Source: Alteromonas sp. C1M14 (lineage in GTDB: Bacteria; Pseudomonadota; Gammaproteobacteria; Enterobacterales; Alteromonadaceae). Taken from it: a stretch of 64,000 bases of DNA. Positions 17,867 through 29,598 of the stretch are shown piece by piece. Positions within the stretch are counted from its first letter, which is position 1, and each line of letters starts with the position of its first letter. The stretch lies in contig NZ_JAHKQF010000016.1 of NCBI RefSeq assembly GCF_018860965.1, forward strand, positions 49,814-113,813, given 5' to 3'. The notes under the pieces were generated by a model. The model saw only the letters and a list, made by a program, of their open reading frames with translations, had not been told where the DNA came from and made no database searches. A program made the translations under genes and the position numbers.

Positions 17867-19081
17867 TTATCCGTTGTAGCGTTGCATCACCAAGGTGGCA
17901 TTGGTACCACCGAAGCCAAAGCTATTGGACATAATGGTGTTTAATGTCGCCTCACGAGGTGACGTTACAATATCCAACCCTTCAGCGGCTTCATCCAATG
18001 TTTCAACGTTAATTGATGGTGCGATAAAGTTATGCTTCATCATTAATAAGCTGTAAATAGCTTCGTTAACCCCTGCAGCACCTAGTGCATGCCCAGTGAG
18101 TGATTTTGTAGCACTGATTGGCACATTAGCCGCACCAAACACTTCTTGAATAGCTTTCAGCTCTTTTACATCACCGACCGGTGTTGATGTGCCGTGGGTA
18201 TTTAAATAATCGATGCTGCCTTCCACATTTTGCATCGCCATCTTCATACAACGGATAGCGCCTTCGCCAGACGGTGCTACCATATCAAAACCGTCCGATG
18301 TGGCGCCGTAACCCACAACTTCACCGTAGATGGTCGCGCCTCTTGCCAAAGCATGCTCAAGTTCTTCAACCACGACCATACCGCCGCCACCTGAGCTAAC
18401 AAACCCATCGCGATTAGCATCATAGGTACGAGAAGCGAGAGCCGGCGTTTCGTTGAACTTTGACGACAACGCACCCATAGCATCAAATTGGCTTGAAAGA
18501 GACCAGTGTAATTCTTCACCTCCACCGGCAAATACCACATCCTGCTTGCCTAATTGGATCAATTCCAGGGCGTTACCAATACAATGGGCACTGGTAGCAC
18601 ACGCTGAGGCAATGGAATAATTCACACCTTTTATTTTGAAGGGCGTTGCTAAACACGCAGAAACCGTGGATGCCATGCATCGAGGCACCATATAAGGCCC
18701 CATGCGTTTCACCCCTTTTTCACGCAAAATATCCGCCGACAATACCTGGTTCATAGAACTGGCACCGCCAGAACCGGCGATTATCCCGGTGCGTTCATTA
18801 GAAACATCAGATTCTTCAAGGCCTGAATCAGCAATTGCTTGCTGCATGGCAACATACGCATATGCAGCGGCATCGCCCATAAAACGCATCGCTTTGCGGT
18901 CAATATGTTCAGTTAAATCTATATCTACATTTCCCCAAACCTGGCTTCGTAAGCCCATCTCTGCAAATTGGTCAGAAAATGTAATACCCGATTTTCCGGC
19001 TTTTAATGACGCCAGAACGTCGTCCTGATTGACACCAATACTGGAAACAATACCCAGACCGGTAATAACTGCTCTTCTCAT
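17867..19081 (-). CDS. fabB: 3-oxoacyl-ACP synthase I
   Basis: A 404-residue condensing enzyme for chain elongation and unsaturated fatty acid synthesis. Catalytic Cys161 lies in [13 protein letters not shown], with histidines in [11 protein letters not shown] and [13 protein letters not shown]. coli FabB is 406 residues. The start is ATG at 19081 ([10 protein letters not shown]) with AAAGGGT upstream; the in-frame extension of nine codons is not conserved. Divergent from mnmC, as in E. coli. A weak FadR-like half-site lies 50 bases upstream. Confidence 0.97.
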   Translation of the reverse strand: MRRAVITGLGIVSSIGVNQDDVLASLKAGKSGITFSDQFAEMGLRSQVWGNVDIDLTEHIDRKAMRFMGDAAAYAYVAMQQAIADSGLEESDVSNERTGIIAGSGGASSMNQVLSADILREKGVKRMGPYMVPRCMASTVSACLATPFKIKGVNYSIASACATSAHCIGNALELIQLGKQDVVFAGGGEELHWSLSSQFDAMGALSSKFNETPALASRTYDANRDGFVSSGGGGMVVVEELEHALARGATIYGEVVGYGATSDGFDMVAPSGEGAIRCMKMAMQNVEGSIDYLNTHGTSTPVGDVKELKAIQEVFGAANVPISATKSLTGHALGAAGVNEAIYSLLMMKHNFIAPSINVETLDEAAEGLDIVTSPREATLNTIMSNSFGFGGTNATLVMQRYNG

Positions 19082-19130
19082 AATGTACCCTTTATTTTGA
19101 TGGGGCATATGGTAACGATTTTCATCAACA

Positions 19131-19147
19131 AAGTGGTCTGCTCTTTT
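19131..19147. promoter_or_regulatory. Possible FadR half-site upstream of fabB
   Basis: AAGTGGTCTGCTCTTTT matches 11 of 16 defined positions of the FadR consensus, mainly in the left half. FadR activates fabB in E. coli. The weak right half keeps confidence low. Confidence 0.3.
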
Positions 19148-19332
19148 TTAATTTTCAGTGCCACTTACATCAATTCGTCTACAACACGCCTAATTTCTGT
19201 CCGCAACGAGAATAGTTAGCGGTTTACGCCGTGTATCCGATGAATATTTCATCTATCACCGCAGCGTTAACTTTGCTCACTGTACCATGCAAGGTATGAT
19301 CACCCAATCTTTGACTTATTGACAATAGAATC

Positions 19333-21327
19333 TTGAAAACCCAATCCGCACAAGTCCATTTTAACGACAATGGCATCCCTGTTGCTGACCATTTTGATGA
19401 TGTTTATTTTTCTGTTGATAGTGGTATTGAAGAAACCAAACATGTTTTTATGGCGGGTAATGACCTGCCCTTGCGTTGGTTCAATCACGACCAACCGTAT
19501 TTCGTTATCGCTGAAACCGGATTTGGTAGCGGATTAAATTGCCTTGTGGCAATGGCTGCTTTTCATCAGTTTAGAGAGGAAAACCCAGCCCATCCTCTAA
19601 AGCATCTCTATTTATTAAGTACAGAAAAATATCCACTTAGCACCATGGATCTGCAGCAGACCCTGTCGGCCTTCCCTACCCTAAGACCTTATGTCACAGC
19701 GTTGGTTCAGCAATATCCACTTTCTCTTGATGGTTGCCACCGACTTCACTTTCCGGCAGCTAGCACTACCCTCGACCTCTGGCTAGGTGATGTACACACC
19801 ATTCTGCCCCAATGGCATTCATCACCAACGGGCCTCATGGATGCCTGGTTTTTAGATGGCTTTGCCCCCAGCAAAAACCCAGACATGTGGACAGACAAAT
19901 TGTTTACTCAAATGCAGCGCCTGTCAAAACATTCAGCCACATTTGCCACGTTTACCGCGGCCGGCGTGGTTAAAAGGGGCTTAAAAGCAGTGGGGTTTGA
20001 TATTGCAAAGCGAAAAGGCTTTGGTCGCAAACGAGACATGCTTACCGGTTGTTTTACGGGCAATCAACGCCTGCAAGTGCCCCCGCCCTATGCCCGTTTC
20101 AACAGTACACCTGCCACATCATCTCACCGCATAGGCATTGTTGGCGGTGGACTGGCGGCAGCAACCTTGGCAAACGTTCTTGCCCGTCATGGTCTCGCGT
20201 CAACCCTACTGTGCGCCGATAACGCGTTAGCCACAGGAGCTTCTGGAAACCCTCAGGGAGGCTTTTATCCCCAACTTCACAGTGAGGCAAGTTTTCCCAG
20301 TCAAATTCAAGCGCTAGGGTTTGCTTACGCCCGTCGATTTTACGATACCTTGTCGGTGCCTTTTGATCATCAGTGGTGCGGTGTTTTGCAGCTAGGTTTC
20401 TCCGCGGATGTGGTGTCGCGACAGCAAAAACTGCTTGCCAATGGCATCTGGCCTGACACACTCATTCAAGGGGTTAATAACAATGAAGCGTCAACGATTG
20501 CAGGAGTTACCTTACCTTTCGGGGGCTTGTTCATTCCGTTAGGTGGCTGGCTATCTCCCCCCCAATTAGTGAATGCACTGCTGGAAGAATATAAAGACGT
20601 CACCACTGTGCAATATAACTGCCGAGTAACAAATATTCAGGACCAACAGCACGGCGTCACTTGTGACATCAATGGACAACAACATCAATTTGATTTTCTT
20701 ATTGTTTGCACCGGTGCCGATTCTACTGACGTAGAGGTTATGCAAGCCCTTCCCCTACGACCCGTACGAGGGCAAGTCGAGGCCATCCCGACCCAATTAC
20801 CCATTGATAAACTTAAAACCGTGTTGTGCCATAAAGGGTACATGACCCCCGCCACCGAAGGTCGCCATGCATTAGGTTCCACATACAGTAAAAATGATTT
20901 GGCGTGTGATATTCGTGAGCAGGATACTAAAACAAACTTGGCCACTCACCAAAAAGCCCTGCAACATGGCCATTGGATCAGCACATTGAACCATGATGGT
21001 AAAGCTCGGGCATCTGTTCGTTTAGCATTACCGGATCATCAACCTGCGGTGGGTCAGCTACTTTCCCAAACCACCTTGGAAAACCATTATCAACAATTGG
21101 CTGAAGGGAAGTCACTACAACGTCAACCCTTGCCACCGGCGAATCGCTTATTTACCCTTACCGGCCTAGGGTCAAGAGGTCTAGTTACCGCCCCCATATT
21201 GGCAGAAGTGTTGGTCGCTCAGCTTACCCATACCCCGATGCCACTGCCGAATCATCTTCTGCAGGCGGTATCGCCATCACGTTTCGTTATAAGGGAATTG
21301 ATCAGAAAAAGTGGTGCGCCAGACTGA
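19333..21327 (+). CDS. mnmC: Bifunctional tRNA mnm5s2U34 biosynthesis protein
   Basis: A 664-residue fusion enzyme that completes mnm5U at the tRNA wobble position. The N-terminal methyltransferase domain (about 1-240) has the SAM loop AETGFGSGLNCLVA and the segment DAWFLDGFAPSKNPDMW. The C-terminal FAD oxidase domain (about 255-640) starts with IGIVGGGLAAATLANVLARHG. The start is TTG at 19333, chosen because the translation then aligns with the family opening (VHFNDNGIPVADHFDDVYF); the ribosome site is weak. Its length agrees with E. coli MnmC (668). Confidence 0.95.
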   Translation: MKTQSAQVHFNDNGIPVADHFDDVYFSVDSGIEETKHVFMAGNDLPLRWFNHDQPYFVIAETGFGSGLNCLVAMAAFHQFREENPAHPLKHLYLLSTEKYPLSTMDLQQTLSAFPTLRPYVTALVQQYPLSLDGCHRLHFPAASTTLDLWLGDVHTILPQWHSSPTGLMDAWFLDGFAPSKNPDMWTDKLFTQMQRLSKHSATFATFTAAGVVKRGLKAVGFDIAKRKGFGRKRDMLTGCFTGNQRLQVPPPYARFNSTPATSSHRIGIVGGGLAAATLANVLARHGLASTLLCADNALATGASGNPQGGFYPQLHSEASFPSQIQALGFAYARRFYDTLSVPFDHQWCGVLQLGFSADVVSRQQKLLANGIWPDTLIQGVNNNEASTIAGVTLPFGGLFIPLGGWLSPPQLVNALLEEYKDVTTVQYNCRVTNIQDQQHGVTCDINGQQHQFDFLIVCTGADSTDVEVMQALPLRPVRGQVEAIPTQLPIDKLKTVLCHKGYMTPATEGRHALGSTYSKNDLACDIREQDTKTNLATHQKALQHGHWISTLNHDGKARASVRLALPDHQPAVGQLLSQTTLENHYQQLAEGKSLQRQPLPPANRLFTLTGLGSRGLVTAPILAEVLVAQLTHTPMPLPNHLLQAVSPSRFVIRELIRKSGAPD

Positions 21328-21451
21328 AGCTTACGCAATGGATGTCCTTTTTTGCAAGAAGCAGAGGAAAGCAACAGGCTGGCGCGGTTACCTGGACGGT
21401 AAGCCTAAAAATAGTAACCCACAAAAAAGAGAATTGCCGGTAACCTTTAGT

Positions 21452-22219
21452 CTAAAATCCTACCGTTACAGGCGTTGAAGCCGTACTACCCACCATAGCG
21501 TGATTAAGCTGGGTCACAATAAAAGCGGGTATTAAAAGGCTGGTACTGGCAACGACCTGATAATTCGCCGTGGAAACAATTCGCGCATTGACGCGGACAC
21601 CACGAGGTTCTTCAATAAGGGTACCGGTGAGAATATGATCCATCGCCAATTTTTTCGCCTCACGGCCATTGCTACGACGCATAGCGAGATCCCCTTTCGG
21701 GGTTACGATAATATCGCCGGCCATTTTAAAATCCACTACACCAAGACCATAGCTTTGCATTTGAGCAATGAGCAGTTCCGATAATTGGTTCCCCAATACG
21801 GTAGTTTCTTGCAACGACGTATTTAAACGCACGAAACTGGCGATTCCAATTAAATGCTTGGCATCTAACTCCCGGGCACTATCAAGCAACTGCATGGCGA
21901 TTTGAGAGGCGTAATCGGTTAAAGATTTGTGAGTTCGTTCTGGGTGATAACCAGTAATCAACGGATCATGCCATCGCCGCTGGCCTTCGTCGTTGTCGGC
22001 ATACATTTTATCACGGGCATCCGGTTGGTAAGACAACCCTTTTTTAGCCAGCGCTTCAGTTGCAATCGGTGTTGACATGGGGGCCGGCTTGTCAACTTTT
22101 TGAACCGGCGTAGTCTGCGAGGTCATGCCATGAAACTGAGTATCAAGCGCACTACAGGCAGGTAAGATCAATACACTGAAAATACATACTAGGGCTTTTG
22201 CCAGGCTAAGATTATTCAC
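21452..22219 (-). CDS. FlgO-family outer-membrane lipoprotein (third of three)
   Basis: A 255-residue lipoprotein. The signal peptide ends in a lipobox with cysteine near residue 22 (LPACSALD). The FlgO domain covers about 95-245: DYASQIAMQLLDSAREL, LGNQLSELLIAQMQSYGLGVVDFKM, the TGTL segment and NARIVSTANYQVVAST. FlgO in Vibrio is an outer-membrane lipoprotein needed for flagellar stability, but it normally lies with flgP and flgT, which are absent here. GTG start. Four bases separate it from the preceding paralogue. The role here is unknown. Confidence 0.8.
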   Translation of the reverse strand: MNNLSLAKALVCIFSVLILPACSALDTQFHGMTSQTTPVQKVDKPAPMSTPIATEALAKKGLSYQPDARDKMYADNDEGQRRWHDPLITGYHPERTHKSLTDYASQIAMQLLDSARELDAKHLIGIASFVRLNTSLQETTVLGNQLSELLIAQMQSYGLGVVDFKMAGDIIVTPKGDLAMRRSNGREAKKLAMDHILTGTLIEEPRGVRVNARIVSTANYQVVASTSLLIPAFIVTQLNHAMVGSTASTPVTVGF

Positions 22220-22223
22220 TTTG

Positions 22224-22964
22224 TTATCCCCGAGTTATCTTTACGCCATCTCGAATACCATTTTTCCCATTACTGTTACTGGGGATCAATGCATCCACAA
22301 CATAGAAGGGGATAAGCAACTGGGCTGTCGCGACTACCGCTCGGCTTTCTATGCCAAGGATCCTAGCGTTGACCAACACACCACCTTGATGTTTTGCCAT
22401 TGTACCGGTAAGGACATAATCAATGGGTAGACGACTATTTAAGTCGAGGTAATCACGACTAAGCAAAAAGTCGCCATCGGCGGTTACACGAATATAGTCT
22501 GTGGCTTTATAATCGACCACGGGAATACGGTATTTGTGCAATTCATGCATAAAGGACTCGGCCATTTGATGACCTAGCAGGTTCGTATGCTGTAAATCCG
22601 AATCTAACATGGCAAAATCGGTCACCGCCACAGGGGTTTTATTAGAGACATATTCCATATTAGAGACAAGATCTTGAGCCAAGTTTTTAACGTAATCACC
22701 GACGTGTTTATGCAGCGGACGGCCCTGATAAGCACCTTGTACACTGCTATACAGTAACGGTTGCTCCACCGAGCCAAAGCTGTCAGCTTCTTCATCTGCA
22801 GGATATACCGATACGCGATCTTCCGCTCGCACATCAATGATGTTTAACGCTTCTTCGTCATCCTTGGTATCGACAACGTCAACCTGCTCTTCATCCCACA
22901 TTGCGCAACCCGACAATAGCAATATTGTCATTGCGGTTACCGCTAGCTGACTTCCTGTGCCCAT
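22224..22964 (-). CDS. FlgO-family outer-membrane lipoprotein (second of three)
   Basis: A 246-residue lipoprotein with lipobox cysteine near residue 20 (LLSGCAMW), an acidic linker (residues 25-65), then a FlgO domain: DYVKNLAQDLVSNMEYV, LGHQMAESFMHELHKYRIPVVDYKATDYI, DYVLTGTM and NARILGIESRAVVATAQLLIP. It is the best match of the three to the canonical FlgO pattern. Five bases from the upstream paralogue, so the three genes form one transcript starting before 23590. Confidence 0.82.
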   Translation of the reverse strand: MGTGSQLAVTAMTILLLSGCAMWDEEQVDVVDTKDDEEALNIIDVRAEDRVSVYPADEEADSFGSVEQPLLYSSVQGAYQGRPLHKHVGDYVKNLAQDLVSNMEYVSNKTPVAVTDFAMLDSDLQHTNLLGHQMAESFMHELHKYRIPVVDYKATDYIRVTADGDFLLSRDYLDLNSRLPIDYVLTGTMAKHQGGVLVNARILGIESRAVVATAQLLIPFYVVDALIPSNSNGKNGIRDGVKITRG

Positions 22965-22969
22965 GACCT

Positions 22970-23590
22970 TTACCCCTTATCTTCAATTCTATACAAACGA
23001 CCATTTCGGGTGGTAACTTTTTCTTCTTTCCAGAACAACCCAGCAGGGAAAAACCGTGTTGCCGCTGCCACCACTTCTTTCGATTTGGCATTGATCACAC
23101 GGGCATTAACCATAGCCCCGGCCTGTTGCCTGACGATGGTCCCGGTGATATAAAAATCAATCCGTTCAACGGCGGACAACTTATCAATGTCACGTGTGAA
23201 TACGCGATCTGCGTAGTCTCCCATTATTATATCGTCTGTAAGCTTAAACTCTTGAGCGGTAAATCCCCGTTTTGTTGCTTCGGTGATCATCCCCTCTTGT
23301 AATTGATGCCCCAGCATCATAAGTGGATCCTGGTGGTTAGGGTTGTATTGCATAGTATCAGCAGGTACAAAACCTACCACGGCATACCTAGCCTGACTGG
23401 TAGGGCGTAAACCGGCAAACAACTCGTTGGCAAGAATAAAAGTATGGTATTCCATATTGCCCAATGAAGGCAGAGCCATATTTTCTTCTTTCATGGTCAC
23501 ATCTGGCTCACTGGCACAGCCAACGAGAAACACACTGCATAACGCAGACAGACACATCATAGGTGTGAGGAATACATGACGAAGGTTCAT
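22970..23590 (-). CDS. FlgO-family lipoprotein (first of three)
   Basis: A 206-residue lipoprotein with lipobox cysteine near residue 25 (FLVGCASEP). The FlgO-like domain is shorter: RYAVVGFVPADTM, LGHQLQEGMITEATKRGFTAQEFKLTDDIIM, DFYITGTIVRQQAGAMVNARVINAKSKEVVAAATRF is the run of family features, abbreviated here by its parts. It heads the three-gene transcript. Divergence from the other two suggests an old duplication. The flagellar link is only by family. Confidence 0.75.
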   Translation of the reverse strand: MNLRHVFLTPMMCLSALCSVFLVGCASEPDVTMKEENMALPSLGNMEYHTFILANELFAGLRPTSQARYAVVGFVPADTMQYNPNHQDPLMMLGHQLQEGMITEATKRGFTAQEFKLTDDIIMGDYADRVFTRDIDKLSAVERIDFYITGTIVRQQAGAMVNARVINAKSKEVVAAATRFFPAGLFWKEEKVTTRNGRLYRIEDKG

Positions 23591-23714
23591 AGGGCCTACC
23601 TAGCTCGTATACTTAGACGGAGATAAAACAGATACATGGCAAAATTCGTACCATATATATGAATACGAGAGTAAAGGAGATTTACTGAGGTGTAGGGCGA
23701 TAGCCTAAGCAAAC

Positions 23715-23744
23715 AGCGGCAAAACTCTGCCCCTGTTTGCCGCT
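23715..23744 (-). terminator. Hairpin ending the epmC-yfcL operon
   Basis: AGCGGCAAA at 23715-23723 pairs with TTTGCCGCT at 23736-23744 just beyond the yfcL stop; on the minus strand it is followed by GTTTGCTT. A terminator with a modest T-tract. Confidence 0.65.
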
Positions 23745-23751
23745 TAGATGA

Positions 23752-24048
23752 CTAAATTGACGCCAGCAACTGCTGCCATAACCCGAACACTTTTTTCTGA
23801 TCATCTGGTTCGAGTTCATAGTTGTCAAACGCTGCATTAAGGCTTGCGGTCACGGCTTCATCCAATGTACGAATGGAGGCGTCTTTTGACATTTCCTGCT
23901 GCCGGGCAATCACAGCAAAGTGCCCTTGTAGATAACTCGCGATAAACAGGTCATCATCGCTACCATGATCCACCACGCCATCTAATTGGGCTTCTATTTT
24001 GCCAAGATTGTCGATAAACGCGGTGGAAGCAGCGCCAGGATAATGCAT
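23752..24048 (-). CDS. yfcL: YfcL family protein
   Basis: A 98-residue acidic, helical protein of the YfcL family, known by its place near epmC and mnmC in E. coli. The family's function is unknown. GGAGA precedes the ATG. It follows the NAD-kinase-like gene by 24 bases and closes that operon. Confidence 0.8.
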   Translation of the reverse strand: MHYPGAASTAFIDNLGKIEAQLDGVVDHGSDDDLFIASYLQGHFAVIARQQEMSKDASIRTLDEAVTASLNAAFDNYELEPDDQKKVFGLWQQLLASI

Positions 24049-24072
24049 AAAAAGTCTCCGTTAATTGAAAGA

Positions 24073-25209
24073 TTACTGTGCAGGGTAAAGCACCTTGTCA
24101 CGATAGCCGGTAATGACGGAAAAGTAGCCGCCCATCCCATCGTCAAGATCACTGTCTCCTGTATCGAGGCGAAGAGGACGTCCTTCAAGGCCCTGCAGTT
24201 TATTTTTTGTTGCCACTACCAAAATGTTCTCTTTGCCTATCTGACGCAAAAAGGCTGGAGAGAGTTGCTGATTACCTCGGCCGAAGATGTGGCCCTGACC
24301 GCCAATCACGGTAATAATCAGCTTGGTAGGCTGGTTTGAGGTTAGTTGCAATAATTCGCTGGCAGTGACATCACTAGCCACCACCGTCTTCTCTTTAACC
24401 ACATCAACACCCAACAGGGTATTGGCTAAGTCTTGAGCCGCCATAATATTTGCCACCGTAGACCCCGACCCCATTACGAAATACGTCTGAGGCTCCTCTT
24501 CCATGATTTCATCAACGAAGGCGGCAATATCATCCAACACCATCTCGTCGCTTTCCTTGCCGCCCATTTTTACCCCTTGTACATACGTAAGGGCATGGGG
24601 TACTACAAGTTCGCCATAATGCTTAGCAAGCACCCTTCCCTCGCGAAAGGCGCGCTCATCAATATCACGTACCTCGGCTTCAATTTCACTGACCAATTCG
24701 CCTTTTACCATCATCGCCACCACTTCACCGGCCGCGGTGGGGGTGACCGCGTAAACGCCAGAATGGATTTTACATCCTGCAGGCACACCAATAACCGGCA
24801 ACGCATATTCTGGTTGTTCATCGATGCGGTTACAGACATTACGCGCCGTGCCATCCCCTCCGGCAAATAGAAGTAAATCCGCGTTGTTAGCCATGATTGC
24901 GCCGACTACCGCTTCCGTATCTTCCCCTTCGGTTTGCTTAGCCTCAGGGTGATAGACAACTGAATAAGACAAACCCAATTCTTCACACACCTGCGCGCCC
25001 ATTTCTCCAGCCCCGGTTAAAACATGAAGGTTGTCGGTTAACGGGGCTAGCACAGCTAAGGCCTTCTTCATTTTTTCACCGGCCTGTTTAGGTGCACCGG
25101 CGGCCAAAGCTTCACGACGAATAGCGGCGCCATCGCTACCTTTCAATGCCAAAGCGCCACCAATTCCTGCGTACGGGTTAATCACCATACCGAGTCTAAA
25201 TTGTCTCAT
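24073..25209 (-). CDS. ATP-NAD kinase family protein (AcoX-like)
   Basis: A 378-residue member of the ATP-NAD/AcoX kinase family. The start RLGMVINPYAGIGG and the motif LLFAGGDGTARNVCN (about 105) are the NAD-kinase GGDG signature; the rest follows the long AcoX-like architecture instead of the 290-residue NadK. The main NadK is probably encoded elsewhere, so the substrate is uncertain. ATG at 25209 overlaps the epmC stop as ATGA, with GAGGA seven bases before it; the ATG three codons earlier has no room for a ribosome site. It is tightly coupled to epmC. Confidence 0.85.
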   Translation of the reverse strand: MRQFRLGMVINPYAGIGGALALKGSDGAAIRREALAAGAPKQAGEKMKKALAVLAPLTDNLHVLTGAGEMGAQVCEELGLSYSVVYHPEAKQTEGEDTEAVVGAIMANNADLLLFAGGDGTARNVCNRIDEQPEYALPVIGVPAGCKIHSGVYAVTPTAAGEVVAMMVKGELVSEIEAEVRDIDERAFREGRVLAKHYGELVVPHALTYVQGVKMGGKESDEMVLDDIAAFVDEIMEEEPQTYFVMGSGSTVANIMAAQDLANTLLGVDVVKEKTVVASDVTASELLQLTSNQPTKLIITVIGGQGHIFGRGNQQLSPAFLRQIGKENILVVATKNKLQGLEGRPLRLDTGDSDLDDGMGGYFSVITGYRDKVLYPAQ

Positions 25210-25802
25210 TTCACACATTCCTCAACAAAACAGCGATCAAGCAAGGGCGTAGAAAAATAGCCCTGTAATGCGGCAATGAAAAGTGTCGCTCGGTGGGGAA
25301 ATCCGTTATCTACGTAGGATAAAAGTTGCTTTGCCACCTTCTTCGAAAAGCCTTCTCGGTCGGGCTCAGCACCATTTAAATTATCTGTGCTTACGGTGAA
25401 TTTACGCCCTGCCGCTAATGTAAAAGCCCATTCAATGGCCTGAGGTTTTACTTCCACATGTTCAAAAGCCTGTTGTTGCTGAGCGTTGCGACCATCTGGG
25501 CAATACCAGTAACCGTAATCTTCCAGTTGACGACGGGCTTCGCCGGCGATACACCAATGGGCAACTTCATGCAACGCGCTAGAAAAAAAGCCATGGGCAA
25601 AAACAATACGATGATAAGCAATCGTGTCATCGGCCGGTAAATAAACGGGCTCATCGTCTCCCCGCACTAACCGCGTGTTGTAGGTTGAATAAAAGCACCG
25701 GTCGAACAGTTCAATCAAGCCATCCACCGCGATGTCAGCGTGACTGTTGTTATCAGAAAATGTCTTATTCGTCGGAATATTAACCATATATGTTGAATTC
25801 AT
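25206..25802 (-). CDS. epmC: Elongation factor P hydroxylase
   Basis: A 198-residue enzyme that hydroxylates the beta-lysylated lysine of elongation factor P. HGFFSSALHEVAHWCIAG (about 70-87) holds the metal-binding HExxH-like motif typical of EpmC. The start is ATG at 25802; an in-frame extension of 15 codons is less likely. Its stop overlaps the start of the NAD-kinase-like gene. In E. coli epmC is next to yfcL; here the kinase sits between them. Confidence 0.9.
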   Translation of the reverse strand: MNSTYMVNIPTNKTFSDNNSHADIAVDGLIELFDRCFYSTYNTRLVRGDDEPVYLPADDTIAYHRIVFAHGFFSSALHEVAHWCIAGEARRQLEDYGYWYCPDGRNAQQQQAFEHVEVKPQAIEWAFTLAAGRKFTVSTDNLNGAEPDREGFSKKVAKQLLSYVDNGFPHRATLFIAALQGYFSTPLLDRCFVEECVK

Positions 25803-26028
25803 CGTGCTCGCTTTGCCTTTATAGCAAACGGGTTTCGGTGGGAACAATCACTCAAGGAGGCGAATAATAGCAAAAAGTCGCCCTAAGCGCCAAAGCCCAA
25901 AGTCGCGGTAATATTTTCATTAATCGGTTGTTCGTGCTTGCCCTGATACTAGAGTTTTGATTGCTAAAATTAGGCGATTGATGTTAAAAACTACCGCAAA
26001 GCAACAATATCGCTAGGTCTTTTCTGTT

Positions 26029-26475
26029 ATGACCGATTTTACTGACTGGGCACGACCTTCGCCGTTTGTGCGAAATTGGCAAATCCAACATGCCCATATC
26101 GACCACTACAACCATGTTAATAACGTGGCTTATTTAGCTGAAATGGAATCGTTGGCTTGGGCACATTCCAATAGCCTTGGGCTTACTTTTGCCGATTATC
26201 AGGCTTGTGGCAAAGGAATGGTTATACGTCGTCATGAATTAGATTACTTACTTGCTGCGCACGAAGACGACACATTGTTATGTGCCACTTGGATCACCGA
26301 ATGTAAAAATGGCATAACGTTAACTCGCCAATTTCAATTCGTATGTGCCCAGCGTCATAAAGTGGTCTTTGCCGCCAAAACCCAATTTGTTTGCGTCAAA
26401 CTAAACACAGGATCACCAACACGCATGCCTAATCATTTTAAACAACGTTACGGTGCTGCTGTCGTTGCTTCATAA
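26029..26475 (+). CDS. Hot-dog fold acyl-CoA thioesterase (YbgC/FadM-like)
   Basis: A 148-residue 4HBT-family protein. HIDHYNHVNNVAYLAEME (about 25-42) contains the catalytic-type D/H and VNN segment of the family, followed by ECKNGITLTRQFQFV. It probably hydrolyses an acyl-CoA in the cytoplasm; the substrate is unknown. It is transcribed alone and converges on fadH. Its neighbourhood of fatty acid genes is consistent with this role. Confidence 0.8.
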   Translation: MTDFTDWARPSPFVRNWQIQHAHIDHYNHVNNVAYLAEMESLAWAHSNSLGLTFADYQACGKGMVIRRHELDYLLAAHEDDTLLCATWITECKNGITLTRQFQFVCAQRHKVVFAAKTQFVCVKLNTGSPTRMPNHFKQRYGAAVVAS

Positions 26476-26560
26476 GTACTATCAACCACCCTTCTTAGGG
26501 CCCAACGATTGTAGGGCGCAACGTTAACAGCATTGTTTCCTTTGCCTCAACCTATTGGGG

Positions 26561-28686
<2,126 letters not shown>

Positions 28687-28728
28687 ATTTAACGAGAGAC
28701 TAGCGGCCATCGTATTTGAGGAATTGCT

Positions 28729-29340
28729 ATGACAGCCTCCCAGCCCTACCATCACGGAGAACTGCGCAATGCCCTTATTGGTGCAGCAACGCAGATTATT
28801 GAACAAGATGGCATTGATGCCCTTTCAATAAGAAAGCTAGCCGTACAGGTGGGCGTTTCTCGCACCGCCCCTTACCACCATTTTAAAGACAAAAATGCGC
28901 TGCTCAGTGCTATCGCTGAAGAAGGGTTTAAAACCTGGCAAACTTCCGCAAAAAACATATTTGAACAACAGGAGTTGGCATTAACTGAAAGATTTCGTTT
29001 ATTCATCCATGACTATGTCGGTTATGCCTCTGCTCATCCCGAATTATACGATCTTATGTTTGGCCGCATCCTCTGGGGTAAAAATAATGCCACCGAACCA
29101 CTAAAAGCCGTGGCCTACCCCTGCTTTCAATACCAATTAGAAATGACTCGAACTTGGCAAAAACACGGCCTGCTGCCATCGGGGCCCGATGCCCTGCGTC
29201 TCGCTCAAGTGACGTGGAGCACATTACACGGCATTGCTAGGCTGCTAATAGATGGTATTTTTGCAGACGCTTCTCATATTGGTGAGATGTGTGATTGTGC
29301 TGCTGAAGTACTTATGCAAAGAACCCCTGAACAGTCTTAA
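28729..29340 (+). CDS. TetR/AcrR family regulator, probably of fadH
   Basis: A 203-residue repressor-type protein. The N-terminal helix-turn-helix lies at about 30-60 (ALSIRKLAVQVGVSRTAPYHHF), followed by a helical ligand domain with a WxG-type region (AHPELYDLMFGRILWGK). It is divergent from fadH, and the paired palindromes between them suggest that it controls both genes. The ligand is unknown; an acyl-CoA is an inference from the neighbour. It is not related to FadR. Confidence 0.88.
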   Translation: MTASQPYHHGELRNALIGAATQIIEQDGIDALSIRKLAVQVGVSRTAPYHHFKDKNALLSAIAEEGFKTWQTSAKNIFEQQELALTERFRLFIHDYVGYASAHPELYDLMFGRILWGKNNATEPLKAVAYPCFQYQLEMTRTWQKHGLLPSGPDALRLAQVTWSTLHGIARLLIDGIFADASHIGEMCDCAAEVLMQRTPEQS

Positions 29341-29598
29341 CAAACTGTCATTATGCTGATTGAAGGCACCAAGAAAACCGATCGTTAGTCTACACTTATG
29401 ATGTACTGCGAAAGAAATTATTGGGTTGAGCAAAAATAGCTCACTTATTACGTAAGTGGACGCAAAATTCTAACCTCAATAGATGTATTAGGCGTATGAT
29501 TAGGGCAATCCTGTACCACTTGCAAAGAAATTAACGACCCTGTGTCCACTGCGTCTCCCTATAGAAGTCATGTCGCAGTTTTTCAATGAAGGATAAAA

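Noticed and set aside
24433..24870. 145-codon plus-strand frame opposite the NAD-kinase-like gene
   Set aside because: Shadow frame of a conserved gene; composition is His-rich by codon mirroring.
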